Counted from the stretch's first letter, positions 31,173 through 39,593 are shown. The stretch is 64,000 nt of DNA from an uncultured Oscillospiraceae bacterium (GCA_910584715.1 CAJUAN010000012.1:15328-79327), one strand, 5' to 3'. Notes: generated from the letters alone by a model not told the origin. Program-made: numbers and translations.

Positions 31173-31253
31173 ATGGACTGCAAAAAATTCAACCGCGGAA
31201 CGTTTATATTGAACTTATCAGCGGCGCGACGGCGGCTGTCCGGGCTTTTGTAA
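31173..31253 (+). CDS. Possible 26-residue micro-ORF
   Basis: MDCKKFNRGTFILNL followed by an Arg-rich stretch, with a good GGAAAGGAAA site seven bases before the ATG. It ends 32 bases before the lipoprotein gene. It could be a leader peptide or a chance ORF; only the ribosome site supports it. Confidence 0.3.
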   Translation: MDCKKFNRGTFILNLSAARRRLSGLL

Positions 31254-31284
31254 TTATTAAATTTATTATTCGGCGGGTAAGCAT

Positions 31285-31971
31285 ATGAATATTAAAAAAA
31301 TTTTGGCGGTACTGCTGCTGATATTCGCGGCGATACCTATGGGCGGCTGCTCCTTAAAAAAGGAATACGACCTTTACGGCAAGGATCGGGTGGAGGCTCT
31401 GCGGGAAAACGCAAAAAACTGGCAGAGCGGCAGATACCTGCTGACCAACATTGACACGGATATCATGGATCAGACGTTTTCTTTTATGTACAATGAGGAC
31501 GGCTCCCAGACCTATCTGTACGAGCGGGTCTCGGATGGGAACTATTACGCCGAATTTTCCGACGGAGAACTCTTTTATGTACTGAACGGCGGAGAGGTAA
31601 GCATTTTAAAAGACGGCTCGGAGGGATACGCTTCCTATGACAGAAAAAGCCCTCACCCCTACAGCACGGGAGACCTGCTTTTCTATGAGAACCTGTTTGT
31701 GAAATCCTCCGAGGAGATACCCGCGGAGGACGGCGGGGTCTGCTACAGGTACTATTATAATACGGATAAGATAAACGATACACTTGGTACGAAGCTGACG
31801 GAATTTGTTACGGAGTACGTTTTCGGAGCGGACGGGAACTTTGAACATTTTGTTCAGAGAAATTCCGACGGAGAAAGCAGCTACGCATACCGTATCGACG
31901 TCATTGACGCGGATAACCTGACGGAGATAGAAAATCCCGCTTTGGCTCGGGACGCGGACATGGATAAGTAA
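31285..31971 (+). CDS. Lipoprotein of unknown function
   Basis: 228 residues. The type II signal (MNIKKILAVLLLIFAAIPMGGC) has the lipobox MGGC, with the lipidated Cys at residue 22. The mature part is beta-rich and acidic with repeated Tyr-Asp/Glu patterns (FSFMYNEDGSQTYLYER), reminiscent of LolA-like lipid-binding folds, but no family is certain. GGCGGGTAAGC precedes the ATG. A very stable CCCCGGGGGA / TCCCCGGGG hairpin closes the gene. Confidence 0.8.
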   Translation: MNIKKILAVLLLIFAAIPMGGCSLKKEYDLYGKDRVEALRENAKNWQSGRYLLTNIDTDIMDQTFSFMYNEDGSQTYLYERVSDGNYYAEFSDGELFYVLNGGEVSILKDGSEGYASYDRKSPHPYSTGDLLFYENLFVKSSEEIPAEDGGVCYRYYYNTDKINDTLGTKLTEFVTEYVFGADGNFEHFVQRNSDGESSYAYRIDVIDADNLTEIENPALARDADMDK

Positions 31972-31978
31972 AAGGATA

Positions 31979-32000
31979 CCCCGGGGGATTATCCCCGGGG
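31979..32000 (+). terminator. Terminator after the lipoprotein gene
   Basis: CCCCGGGGGA-TTA-TCCCCGGGG followed by CTTTGCTTC, eight bases after the stop. GC-rich stem, short T content. Confidence 0.7.
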
Positions 32001-32137
32001 CTTTGCTTCGGTCGGGGAAAGCAGCTCTGCGTTTCGCAGAGTGCGGTATTTTAAGCGATTTTCTACTGTTCATGGGTGTTATAATGCGGTAATTTGTAGT
32101 ATTCTTATTTCAGGAAGTCGGATAGGAGGCAGCGGTC

Positions 32138-32743
32138 ATGGATCAAATTAAAATCGGAAGGTTCATAGCAAAAATGCGAAAGGAGAAACCGTACACTCAG
32201 CGTCAGCTTGCCGATATGCTCGGGATCAGCGATAAGACTGTCAGCAAGTGGGAGACGGGGAACGGACTTCCCGACGTTTCGCTTATGATGCCGCTGTGCG
32301 ATCTGCTGCAAATAAGCGTCAACGAGCTTCTTTCAGGCGAACGCCTGACCGACTCCGAATATCAAAAGAAAGCGGAGGAGAATATGATGAATTTAATTAT
32401 GGAAAGAGAAGAAAGCAAGAAAAAAATCATTATTTCGGCAATTGTTTGTTTTTTGACGCTACTGTCCGGCGTAACGATGTTTGTAATATCAGGCGCGCTG
32501 GAGATGGAAGCATGGCTGCGTATTTTGCTGATGCTGATAGGTGCGGCAGTCATTGCCGGAGGTATAGGAGCGGCGGTCGCGCTGGATATAACGGCGGGCA
32601 CTTACGAGTGTCCGAATTGCCTGACAAGGTTTGTGCCGACAGCAGCCGCTTATATTGCAGGTCCGCATACTATTACAAAAAGAAAACTAAAGTGTCCGAA
32701 ATGCGGAAAAGTTTCTTACTGCAAAAAGAGGCTGACACATTGA
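32138..32743 (+). CDS. XRE regulator with membrane helices and zinc ribbon
   Basis: 201 residues. The N-terminal XRE helix-turn-helix (~8-65) includes YTQRQLADMLGISDKTVSKW and ends INELLSGE-like. A linker is followed by two membrane segments (~95-115 and ~125-150) and a C-terminal cytoplasmic zinc-ribbon with CPNC (~155) and CPKCGKVSYC (~190). Membrane-tethered XRE proteins of this build are common in Clostridia; the signal sensed is unknown. GATAGGAGGCAGCGGTC precedes the ATG. The targets are not known. Confidence 0.82.
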   Translation: MDQIKIGRFIAKMRKEKPYTQRQLADMLGISDKTVSKWETGNGLPDVSLMMPLCDLLQISVNELLSGERLTDSEYQKKAEENMMNLIMEREESKKKIIISAIVCFLTLLSGVTMFVISGALEMEAWLRILLMLIGAAVIAGGIGAAVALDITAGTYECPNCLTRFVPTAAAYIAGPHTITKRKLKCPKCGKVSYCKKRLTH

Positions 32744-33338
32744 CGGTTTCACATTCGGCGGGCGGTCATTTACTGCCCGCTTTGGGTATTTCGGCGTGTG
32801 GGAATATTGCCGCCGCATAAAGTAAAAACATATCAGTATGCCACAAAATGCGGCATTTTATACAGCAAATTTGAAACGTTGTTTAAAGTGCATAAAAATA
32901 TGTGGAAAAATTCCTGAAAATTCTACGACTAAAAATTGCTAAATTGGCATTACCCCCTTGCAATCGGGACAGGGTAATGCTATAATAATATTCGTGACTT
33001 GTTTGACTGCAAGTGTTTATGTATATGTTTTTGCGAGGAAACGGAAGGTTGCCTGCGGTTTGCAGGGGAATTTCCGCGGAGTATGTCCGGTCTTGAACCG
33101 GGCGGCTGCGATAGTGAACGCTGTGTGCGCTTAAACCGTGAACGGCTTTGTGCTTGTTTATAGGTAAGCTGCGTTTGTATCTGCTCGGAAAACAATTTGT
33201 TTTTCGGGTTTTTTAGTACAAGCGGGAGGAAACACACGGAGGCGTGTAATGCTGCGGCGCGTTTTAAACGCGGTAGGCATTGATTATTGCGAAACTCGTC
33301 CCCAAAACAATCAGAAGTTATTCAGGAGGCGATCGTTA
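32744..33338 (+). promoter_or_regulatory. S10 operon promoter and ~345-nt leader
   Basis: The promoter TTGCAA (32958-32963)-17-TATAAT (32981-32986) implies a start near 32993. The leader is rich in hairpins (for example GGTTGCCTGCGGTTTGCAGG and GGTCTTGAACCGGGCGG). It contains an attenuator at 33185-33214, then a second segment with two more short stems before the rpsJ ribosome site. The region before the promoter (32744-32950) shows nothing coding. Confidence 0.65.
33185..33214 (+). terminator. Attenuator in the S10 leader
   Basis: TCGGAAAAC / GTTTTTCGG (one G-T pair) followed by GTTTTTTAG, about 125 bases before rpsJ. A terminator inside a ribosomal-protein leader implies regulated read-through, possibly by a ribosomal protein such as L4 (inference). 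Confidence 0.65.
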
Positions 33339-33653
33339 ATGGCAGTCAATGAAAAAATCAGAATCAGGATCAAAGGTTACGACCATGCAGTAGTCGACGC
33401 TGCTGCGGCTAAGATCGTGGACGCTGCTAAAAGAAGCGGCGCAAGAGTAAGCGGACCTATTCCGCTTCCCACCGACAAGGAGATCATCACCATTCTCCGT
33501 GCGGTTCACAAGTACAAGGACAGCCGCGAGCAGTTCGAGATGAGGACTCACAAGAGACTTATCGACGTTATCAGACCGTCCGACAAGTCTGTTGAGGCTC
33601 TGCAGGGTCTTGAGCTTCCTGCGGGCGTTGACGTTGTAATGGAAATCAAATAA
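33339..33653 (+). CDS. rpsJ: Ribosomal protein S10 (uS10)
   Basis: 104 residues, standard length. A 30S head protein, also the NusE transcription antitermination factor. It has IRIRIKGYDHAVVDAAAAKIV and HKRLIDVIRPS near the end of the extended loop. The ATG at 33339 follows CAGGAGGCG; the longer in-frame reading belongs to the leader. It opens the S10-spc-alpha cluster. A 191-base gap with hairpins separates it from rplC, unusual for this operon. Confidence 0.97.
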   Translation: MAVNEKIRIRIKGYDHAVVDAAAAKIVDAAKRSGARVSGPIPLPTDKEIITILRAVHKYKDSREQFEMRTHKRLIDVIRPSDKSVEALQGLELPAGVDVVMEIK

Positions 33654-33691
33654 GCGGGGAACGTCCTGCGGCGAGAGTTGCCCCACGGATT

Positions 33692-33740
33692 GGATACGGC
33701 GTATCCGAACTTTGATAATGCCCCCATCAAGGGGGCGGGC
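33692..33740. repeat. GGATACGGCGTATC + GCCCCC hairpin repeat, family F, copy 1
   Basis: The palindrome GGATACGGCGTATCC is followed by GCCCCC-ATCAA-GGGGGC. The same pair of hairpins recurs at 35481-35526. Both copies are in intergenic gaps of the ribosomal operon. Confidence 0.7.
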
Positions 33741-33844
33741 TGCAGAAACAGCTGCGGAGATGTTCCGGCTTATCATTTCCCAAAGACGTCCCCCGTAGAG
33801 TAATGTTGCTGAAAGGCAACCAATAACCAAAAGGAGGAAAAACT

Positions 33845-34489
33845 ATGACAAAGGCAATCATCGGCAGAAAAATCGGCATGACGCAGATTTTCGATGAAGC
33901 GACCAACAAGGTCATCCCTCTGACCGTCGTTGAAGCGGGTCCCTGTGTTGTCGTTCAGAAGAAAACAGTTGAGAACGACGGCTACAGCGCGGTACAGCTC
34001 GGCTTCGGCGATATGAGGGAGAAGCTTGCGAACAAGCCCATAAAGGGTCATTTCGCAAAGGCCGACGTTGCTGTTAAGAGAACTCTTAAAGAGTTTAAAC
34101 TTGACGGCGCGGAGGAGATGGAGGTAGGCGCTATCCTGAAAGCGGACACCTTTGCTGAGGGAGACATTGTTGATGTTTCCGGCACATCAAAGGGTAAGGG
34201 TTTCCAGGGTACTATCAAGAGAAACAACAACTCCAGACTGAAGGAGACCCACGGTTCGGGTCCTGTACACAGACACGCCGGCTCTATGGGAGCCTGCTCG
34301 TCCCCTTCCCGTATCTATAAGGGCAAGGCGCTTCCCGGTCATATGGGCAGCGAAAAGGTTACCGTACAGAATCTTCAGATCGTCAAGATCGACGCAGAAA
34401 ACAATCTTATCGCGGTCAGAGGCGCAATTCCCGGTCCCAAGAACGGCATTGTTACCATCTGCGACTGCGTAAAAAAGAAAAAGGCTTAA
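33845..34489 (+). CDS. rplC: Ribosomal protein L3 (uL3)
   Basis: 214 residues. An early-assembly 50S protein near the peptidyl transferase centre. It starts MTKAIIGRKIGMTQIFDE and holds the conserved loop ETHGSGPVHRHAGSMGACSS (~residues 130-150), the segment reaching into the active-site region. AAGGAGGAAAAACT precedes the ATG. rplD starts 19 bases after its stop. Confidence 0.98.
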   Translation: MTKAIIGRKIGMTQIFDEATNKVIPLTVVEAGPCVVVQKKTVENDGYSAVQLGFGDMREKLANKPIKGHFAKADVAVKRTLKEFKLDGAEEMEVGAILKADTFAEGDIVDVSGTSKGKGFQGTIKRNNNSRLKETHGSGPVHRHAGSMGACSSPSRIYKGKALPGHMGSEKVTVQNLQIVKIDAENNLIAVRGAIPGPKNGIVTICDCVKKKKA

Positions 34490-34507
34490 TGGAAGGAGGA
34501 AGCAGTA

Positions 34508-35134
34508 ATGCCTAATATTAAAGTACTGGATATGACAGGCAAAGAGGTTTCGGATATCGAGCTGTCGGACGCTGTTTTCGGTATTAAGCCCAACGAGTCT
34601 GCTATGCACACAATGGTTGTGAATTATCTCGCTAACCAGAGACAGGGCACACAGTCCACCCTTACCCGCACCGAGGTAAGAGGCGGCGGCAGAAAGCCCT
34701 GGAGACAGAAGGGTACGGGTCATGCAAGACAGGGTTCCACACGCGCTCCCCAGTGGATGCACGGCGGAATTGCTCTCGGTCCCAAGCCCAGAAGCTACCG
34801 CTTTACTGTAAACAAGAAGCTTAAGAGACTGGCTATGAAGTCCGCTCTTTCGACTAAGGTCATCGACAACAATATCATTGTTCTCGACGATATCAAAATG
34901 AACGAATACAAAACAAAGACCGTTGTTGATATGCTCAAGGCAGTTAATCCCGACGGAGCTAAGGCTCTCATCGTTATGCCCGAGGTGAACAGCTTCGTTG
35001 TAAAGAGCGCGGCTAACATTCCCGGCGTAAAGACTGCTTTGGTAAACACTATCAACGTTTACGACATCCTTAACTACGACAAGTTCATCGTTGTTAAGGA
35101 CGCGGTCGCCAAGATCGAGGAGGTGTACGCATAA
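34508..35134 (+). CDS. rplD: Ribosomal protein L4 (uL4)
   Basis: 208 residues. A 50S protein lining the exit tunnel; in E. coli it also represses its own operon. The conserved tunnel loop GGGRKPWRQKGTGHARQGS is at ~residues 60-78. GGAAGGAGGAAGCAGT precedes the ATG. Its stop overlaps the rplW start by one base, so the two are translationally coupled. Confidence 0.98.
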   Translation: MPNIKVLDMTGKEVSDIELSDAVFGIKPNESAMHTMVVNYLANQRQGTQSTLTRTEVRGGGRKPWRQKGTGHARQGSTRAPQWMHGGIALGPKPRSYRFTVNKKLKRLAMKSALSTKVIDNNIIVLDDIKMNEYKTKTVVDMLKAVNPDGAKALIVMPEVNSFVVKSAANIPGVKTALVNTINVYDILNYDKFIVVKDAVAKIEEVYA

Positions 35135-35424
35135 TGATAGCACAGGATATTGTTATCAAGCCCATCATCACCGAAAAAAGCATGGAAGGGCTTCAGGAAA
35201 GCAAGTACACCTTTAAGGTTGCTATGGACGCCAACAAGATCGAGATCGCCAAGGCTGTCGAAGAGCTTTTCGGCGTTAAGGTAGCTAAGGTGAACACTAT
35301 GCACGTAAGAGGCAGATCCAGAAGAATGGGTATGCACAGAGGCTTTACTCCCGACTGGAAGAAAGCGATAGTTACTCTTACGGAAGATTCCAAGACCATC
35401 GAATTCTTCGACGGCATGATGTAA
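35134..35424 (+). CDS. rplW: Ribosomal protein L23 (uL23)
   Basis: 96 residues. A 50S protein at the tunnel exit, docking site for SRP and trigger factor. IVIKPIITEKSMEGLQESKY is at the start, and GRSRRMGMHRGFTPDWKKAIV is the conserved basic loop. The ATG overlaps the rplD stop (TAATG), and AGGAGGTGTACGC lies just upstream. A 274-base gap follows before rplB, much longer than usual. Confidence 0.97.
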   Translation: MIAQDIVIKPIITEKSMEGLQESKYTFKVAMDANKIEIAKAVEELFGVKVAKVNTMHVRGRSRRMGMHRGFTPDWKKAIVTLTEDSKTIEFFDGMM

Positions 35425-35480
35425 GCAGGGAGTCCCCACGGTAGCTTGCACTCGGTGCAAGAAAGTCACACCCCGCAGTT

Positions 35481-35526
35481 GGATACGGCGTATCTTAACT
35501 GTGCTAAGCCCCCTAAAGGGGGCGGG
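35481..35526. repeat. GGATACGGCGTATC + GCCCCC hairpin repeat, family F, copy 2
   Basis: GGATACGGCGTATC, then GCCCCC-TAAA-GGGGGC, matching 33692-33740. The same 274-base rplW-rplB gap also contains a CTCTATCTTCTATCCCCC family E tract at 35598-35626. Confidence 0.7.
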
Positions 35527-35698
35527 CACCAGAGTGCGGACAATGGCGAATCGGCAGTGTGCGCGGCGGTGTTTGGAGCAGAGGGTACAGTTTCTGCCCT
35601 CTATCTTCTATCCCCCTATCATCTAAATGGTATGCGCTATGGGAGAGCTGCTCCCGAAAAGCATACGGAAAAAATCTAAAAAAAGGAGCTGAACTGCA

Positions 35699-36532
35699 AT
35701 GGCTATCAAATCATACAAGCCTACGACGCCCTCCAGACGTCAGATGACTGTTACCGATTACAGCTGCCTTTCCAAGGTCGATCCCGAGAAGAGCCTTCTT
35801 GCTCCCCTCAAAAAGACCGCAGGCAGAAACAGCTACGGCAGAATAACCGTTCGTCACAGAGGCGGCGGAAGCAGAAGAAAATACAGAATAATCGACTTCA
35901 AGAGAGATAAGCAGGGCATGAACGCTACTGTTCTCACTCTTGAGTACGATCCTAACAGAAGCGCGTTTATCGCTCTCGTTCAGTATGAGGACGGCGAGAA
36001 GAGATATATCATCGCTCCCAACGGTCTGGCTGTTGGCGACACCGTTACAAGCGGTTCCCATGCGGACATCAAGCCCGGCAATGCGCTGGCGCTCTGCGAT
36101 ATCCCCGTAGGTACTTTCATTCACAACATCGAGCTTTACCCCGGCAAGGGCGCGCAGCTTGTGCGTTCCGCAGGAAATATGGCTCAGCTCATGGGTAAGG
36201 AGGACAAATACGTTCTCGTAAGACTTCCCTCGGGCGAAATGAGAAAGATCCCCGCAAACTGCATGGCTTCCATCGGTCAGGTATCCAATATCGACCATGA
36301 GAACGTAAGCCTCGGCAAGGCGGGCAAGACCCGTCACCTGGGTATCAGACCGACAGTCCGCGGTTCTGTCATGAACCCCTGCGACCACCCCCACGGAGGC
36401 GGTGAAGGTAAGTCCCCCGTCGGCCGTCCCGGACCTGTTACCCCTTGGGGCAAGCCCGCTCTCGGCTACAAGACCAGAAAGCAGCACCACCGTACAGACA
36501 AGTTTATTGTTAAGCGCCGTAACGGCAAGTAA
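35699..36532 (+). CDS. rplB: Ribosomal protein L2 (uL2)
   Basis: 277 residues. A core 50S protein needed for subunit joining and peptidyl transfer. It has the RNA-binding block GRNSYGRITVRHRGGGSRRKY (~52-72) and the conserved PCDHPHGGGEGKSPVGRPGP (~220-240), whose His is important for activity. AAAGGAGCTGAACTGCA precedes the ATG. A 196-base gap follows with a GCGTCC-GAAA-GGACGC hairpin and a family E tract. Confidence 0.98.
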   Translation: MAIKSYKPTTPSRRQMTVTDYSCLSKVDPEKSLLAPLKKTAGRNSYGRITVRHRGGGSRRKYRIIDFKRDKQGMNATVLTLEYDPNRSAFIALVQYEDGEKRYIIAPNGLAVGDTVTSGSHADIKPGNALALCDIPVGTFIHNIELYPGKGAQLVRSAGNMAQLMGKEDKYVLVRLPSGEMRKIPANCMASIGQVSNIDHENVSLGKAGKTRHLGIRPTVRGSVMNPCDHPHGGGEGKSPVGRPGPVTPWGKPALGYKTRKQHHRTDKFIVKRRNGK

Positions 36533-36539
36533 TCGGGGA

Positions 36540-36555
36540 GCGTCCGAAAGGACGC
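36540..36555 (+). other. GNRA-capped hairpin between rplB and rpsS
   Basis: GCGTCC-GAAA-GGACGC, a perfect 6-bp stem with a GAAA tetraloop, eight bases after the rplB stop. No U run follows, so it is more likely a processing or stability element than a terminator. Confidence 0.5.
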
Positions 36556-36728
36556 GTATCCGAAATGTTGCGTAACTGATGTTGCGTTTCACAAATGTTT
36601 AACAATCGGCATGAGCCGACTCATTGAGATCATAAAGAGAATTTCACCTGTGAAATTCCGCCAAAAGGAGGAGGGGCAGAGGTCTTACCTCTTACCTCTT
36701 ACCTCTAATTTCTGAAAGGAGGAAAACA

Positions 36729-37010
36729 ATGAGCAGAAGTATCAAGAAGGGACCGTACGTCCAGGAGGTCCTTCTGAAAAGAGTTATCGCTATGAACGAA
36801 GCGGGCGAGAAAAAGGTTCTTAAGACATGGAGCCGTTCTTCAACAATTTACCCCGATTTCGTAGGCCATACCTTTGCCGTTCATGACGGCAGAAAGCACG
36901 TTCCCGTATACGTTACGGAGGACATGGTAGGTCACAAGCTGGGCGAGTTCGCTCCCACAAGAACCTACAAGGGCCATGCAGGCTCCAAGGTTTCCAACAA
37001 CGGTAAATAA
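36729..37010 (+). CDS. rpsS: Ribosomal protein S19 (uS19)
   Basis: 93 residues. A 30S head protein that pairs with S13. MSRSIKKGPYVQEVLLKRV and the conserved DFVGHTFAVHDGRKHVPVYV, then MVGHKLGEFAPTRTYKGH. GAAAGGAGGAAAACA precedes the ATG. It follows a family E pyrimidine tract (36683-36713) that ends directly at its ribosome site. rplV is 23 bases downstream. Confidence 0.98.
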   Translation: MSRSIKKGPYVQEVLLKRVIAMNEAGEKKVLKTWSRSSTIYPDFVGHTFAVHDGRKHVPVYVTEDMVGHKLGEFAPTRTYKGHAGSKVSNNGK

Positions 37011-37033
37011 TCAGGCAGAGAGGAGAATTTAAA

Positions 37034-37369
37034 ATGGAAGCAAGAGCATATCTTAAAAATGCTCGGATCGCACCCAGAAAGGTTCAGATCGTTCTCGACC
37101 TCATCAGGGGAAAGGACACCGAGACCGCTATGGCGATCCTTCAGCACACACCCAAGGCTGCCTGTGAATACCTGGAGAAGCTTCTGAAGTCCGCGGTAGC
37201 AAACGCCGAGAACAACTTCGGAATGGACAGAGACAACCTCTACATTTCCGAATGCTTCGTTTGCCCCGGTCCTATCATGAAGAGAATCATGCCCAGAGCA
37301 CAAGGCAGGGCGTTCCGCATACTCAAGAGAACTTCCCATGTTACTCTTGCAGTAAAGGAAAAAGAATAA
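37034..37369 (+). CDS. rplV: Ribosomal protein L22 (uL22)
   Basis: 111 residues. A 50S protein whose beta hairpin forms the exit-tunnel constriction. It has ARIAPRKVQIVLDLIRGKD and the hairpin region GPIMKRIMPRAQGRAFRILK (~80-100). AGAGAGGAGAATTTAAA precedes the ATG. It sits tightly between rpsS and rpsC. Confidence 0.98.
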   Translation: MEARAYLKNARIAPRKVQIVLDLIRGKDTETAMAILQHTPKAACEYLEKLLKSAVANAENNFGMDRDNLYISECFVCPGPIMKRIMPRAQGRAFRILKRTSHVTLAVKEKE

Positions 37370-37390
37370 GCCGAAGAGGAGGTAAACTAA

Positions 37391-38155
37391 ATGGGACAGA
37401 AGGTTAATCCGCACGGTCTGCGTGTAGGCGTTATTAAGGATTGGGATTCCCGCTGGTTTGCAAACAAGGCAACTTTCGGCGATACTTTGGTTGAGGACTA
37501 CAACGTCCGTAACTATATCAAGAAAAACCTTTATGCAGCAGGCGTTCCCCGCATTGAGATCGAAAGATTCGCAGACAAGGTAAGGATACACGTTCACTGC
37601 GCTAAGCCCGGCATCGTTATCGGACGCGGCGGCGAGAATATCGAAAAGCTCCGTCTGGACATCGAAAAGCTGATGAAGAAGTCCGTTTCAATCAATATCG
37701 TGGAGGTAAAGTCTCCCGATATGGACGCTCAGCTCGTTGCCGAGAGTATCGCAGCTCAGCTTGAGAACCGTGCTTCCTACAGAAGAGCTATGAAGCAGGC
37801 TATCGGCAGATCAATGAAGCTGGGAGCCAAGGGTATCAAGGTAATGGTAAGCGGACGTATCGGCGGCGCCGAGATCGCACGTTCCGAATCCTACCATGAG
37901 GGTACTATTCCCCTCCAGACTATCCGTGCCGATATTGACTACGGATTTGCAGAGGCTGCCACAACTTACGGCAGGATCGGCGTTAAGGTTTGGATCTACA
38001 AGGGAGAAGTTCTCAAGGGCGACGTTGCCAAGGCAAGAGTCATGGCTGAAAGATCCGAGAGAAAGCCCCGCAGAAACAACGATGACAGACGCGGCGGACG
38101 CGGCGACCGCAGAGAACGCGCGCCCAGGAGAGATAGAGAAGGAGGTAATCAGTAA
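37391..38155 (+). CDS. rpsC: Ribosomal protein S3 (uS3)
   Basis: 254 residues. A 30S mRNA-entry protein with helicase-related function. The KH domain motif is GIVIGRGGENIEKLR (~75-90); MVSGRIGGAEIARSE lies in the C-terminal domain. The C-terminal ~30 residues are a long Arg/Asp-rich tail (RRGGRGDRRERAPRRDR), longer than in E. coli. AGAGGAGGTAAACTAA precedes the ATG. Its stop overlaps the rplP start. Confidence 0.98.
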   Translation: MGQKVNPHGLRVGVIKDWDSRWFANKATFGDTLVEDYNVRNYIKKNLYAAGVPRIEIERFADKVRIHVHCAKPGIVIGRGGENIEKLRLDIEKLMKKSVSINIVEVKSPDMDAQLVAESIAAQLENRASYRRAMKQAIGRSMKLGAKGIKVMVSGRIGGAEIARSESYHEGTIPLQTIRADIDYGFAEAATTYGRIGVKVWIYKGEVLKGDVAKARVMAERSERKPRRNNDDRRGGRGDRRERAPRRDREGGNQ

Positions 38156-38574
38156 TGCTGCTTCCTAAGAGAGTTAAGTACAGAAGAGTACAGAGAGGCC
38201 GCCTTACGGGTAAGGCGTACCGCGGAAACAAGGTTTCCAACGGCGAGTACGGCTTGCAGGCTCTCGAGCCCGCATGGATCACTTCCAATCAGATCGAGGC
38301 TGCCCGTATCGCTATGACCCGTTATATCAAGAGAGGCGGTCAGGTTTGGATAAAGATATTCCCCGACAAGCCTATCACCGAAAAGCCCGCCGAGACCCGA
38401 ATGGGTTCAGGTAAAGGTTCCCCCGAGTACTGGGTGGCGGTCGTTAAGCCGGGCAGAGTTATGTTCGAGATCGCCGGCGTAAGCGAGGATATCGCAAGAG
38501 AAGCTATGCGTCTTGCTATGCACAAGCTTCCTATCAAGTGTAAGTTTGTTAAGAAAGAGGAGGCGAGCGTATAA
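38155..38574 (+). CDS. rplP: Ribosomal protein L16 (uL16)
   Basis: 139 residues. A 50S protein at the A-site tRNA elbow. LLPKRVKYRRVQRGRLTGKA is at the start, MGSGKGSPEYWVAVVKPGR (~80-100) is the conserved core. The start overlaps the rpsC stop (TAATG), and GAAGGAGGTAATCAG precedes it; its own stop overlaps the rpmC start, so three genes are coupled. Confidence 0.98.
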   Translation: MLLPKRVKYRRVQRGRLTGKAYRGNKVSNGEYGLQALEPAWITSNQIEAARIAMTRYIKRGGQVWIKIFPDKPITEKPAETRMGSGKGSPEYWVAVVKPGRVMFEIAGVSEDIAREAMRLAMHKLPIKCKFVKKEEASV

Positions 38575-38771
38575 TGAAGGCTGCGGAAGTTAGAGATATG
38601 ACTACTCTTGAGCTTGACAATAAGCTTGCCGACCTGAAGAAGGAGCTTTTCGCCCTTCGCTTTCAGCACGCTGTAAATCAGCTCGACAACCCTACGCGTC
38701 TCAAGGCTGTGAAGAAGGACATCGCGAGGATAAAAACTATTCTCCGCGAGCGTTCCGGTTCAGAGCAGTAA
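38574..38771 (+). CDS. rpmC: Ribosomal protein L29 (uL29)
   Basis: 65 residues. A small helical 50S protein by the tunnel exit. It has MKAAEVRDMTTLELDNKLAD and the conserved LFALRFQHAVNQLDNPTRLK. The ATG overlaps the rplP stop. rpsQ follows after 19 bases. Confidence 0.97.
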   Translation: MKAAEVRDMTTLELDNKLADLKKELFALRFQHAVNQLDNPTRLKAVKKDIARIKTILRERSGSEQ

Positions 38772-38790
38772 GTGAAGGAGGGAAACAAAA

Positions 38791-39048
38791 ATGGCTGAAA
38801 GAAATCTCAGAAAAACCAGAGTTGGCAAGGTAGTTTCCAATAAGATGGACAAAACCATTGTTGTTGCTATTGTTGATAACGTACAGCACCCCCTGTACAA
38901 AAAGATCATCAAGAGAACGATCAAGCTTAAGGCTCACGACGAAAACAACACCTGCAATATCGGCGACCGCGTTGAGATCATGGAGACACGTCCTATTTCC
39001 AAGGATAAGAGATGGCGTCTCGTTAAGGTCATCGAGCAGGCTAAGTAA
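38791..39048 (+). CDS. rpsQ: Ribosomal protein S17 (uS17)
   Basis: 85 residues. A primary 16S rRNA-binding 30S protein with an OB fold. It has LRKTRVGKVVSNKMDKTIVV and KAHDENNTCNIGDRVEIMETRPISK. GTGAAGGAGGGAAACAAAA precedes the ATG. A 162-base gap follows, containing a family E tract before rplN. Confidence 0.97.
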   Translation: MAERNLRKTRVGKVVSNKMDKTIVVAIVDNVQHPLYKKIIKRTIKLKAHDENNTCNIGDRVEIMETRPISKDKRWRLVKVIEQAK

Positions 39049-39162
39049 GTCGGTTCACAGTACGGTGCCGGCGCGAGGTTTGCTTTGTCAATGAAACGCA
39101 CGGCAGCGTTGCTGCACACTACAAGAAATTAAGGTTGGATTTGCGAGGAGCGGGGACGTTTG

Positions 39163-39192
39163 TCCTCTATCCTCTGACCTCTAACCTCTAAT
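39163..39192 (+). repeat. CCTCT-rich repeat (family E) before rplN
   Basis: TCCTCTATCCTCTGACCTCT continuing AACCTCTAAT, directly followed by AGGGAGGAG, the rplN ribosome site. It is the cleanest copy in the window. Similar tracts lie at ~749-770, 26446-26503, 29184-29210, 35598-35626, 36683-36713, 42331-42360, 47121-47150 and, inverted, 40694-40727. Confidence 0.65.
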
Positions 39193-39210
39193 AGGGAGGA
39201 GAATAAAGCT

Positions 39211-39579
39211 ATGATTCAGATGCAGACTTATCTGAAGGTCGCCGACAACACGGGCGCAAAGGAGCTTATGTGTATCAGAGTTCTGGGCGGCACCCGCAGA
39301 AGATACGCTAACATCGGCGACGTTGTGGTTGCTTCCGTCAAGAAAGCAACACCAGGCGGCGTTGTTAAAAAAGGCGACGTTGTTAAGGCAGTTATCGTTC
39401 GTTCCGCAAAGGGTCTCCGCCGCGAGGACGGTACCTATATCCGCTTCGACGAGAACGCTGCCGTTATTATCAAGGAAGACAAAAACCCCAGAGGTACCCG
39501 TATTTTCGGACCTGTTGCCCGTGAGCTCAGAGACAAGGACTACATGAAGATCCTGTCCCTTGCTCCCGAGGTTCTGTAA
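39211..39579 (+). CDS. rplN: Ribosomal protein L14 (uL14)
   Basis: 122 residues. A 50S protein at the subunit interface. MIQMQTYLKVADNTGAKELMC and RVLGGTRRRYANIGDVVVAS, then GTRIFGPVARELRDKDYMKI are all canonical. GGGAGGAGAATAAAGCT precedes the ATG. rplX begins 15 bases after the stop. Confidence 0.98.
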   Translation: MIQMQTYLKVADNTGAKELMCIRVLGGTRRRYANIGDVVVASVKKATPGGVVKKGDVVKAVIVRSAKGLRREDGTYIRFDENAAVIIKEDKNPRGTRIFGPVARELRDKDYMKILSLAPEVL

Positions 39580-39593
39580 GGAGGCGCTGCGAA

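Noticed and set aside
33185..33338. Known riboswitch in the S10 leader
   Set aside because: No recognisable aptamer core; the setting and terminator fit ribosomal-protein autoregulation better.
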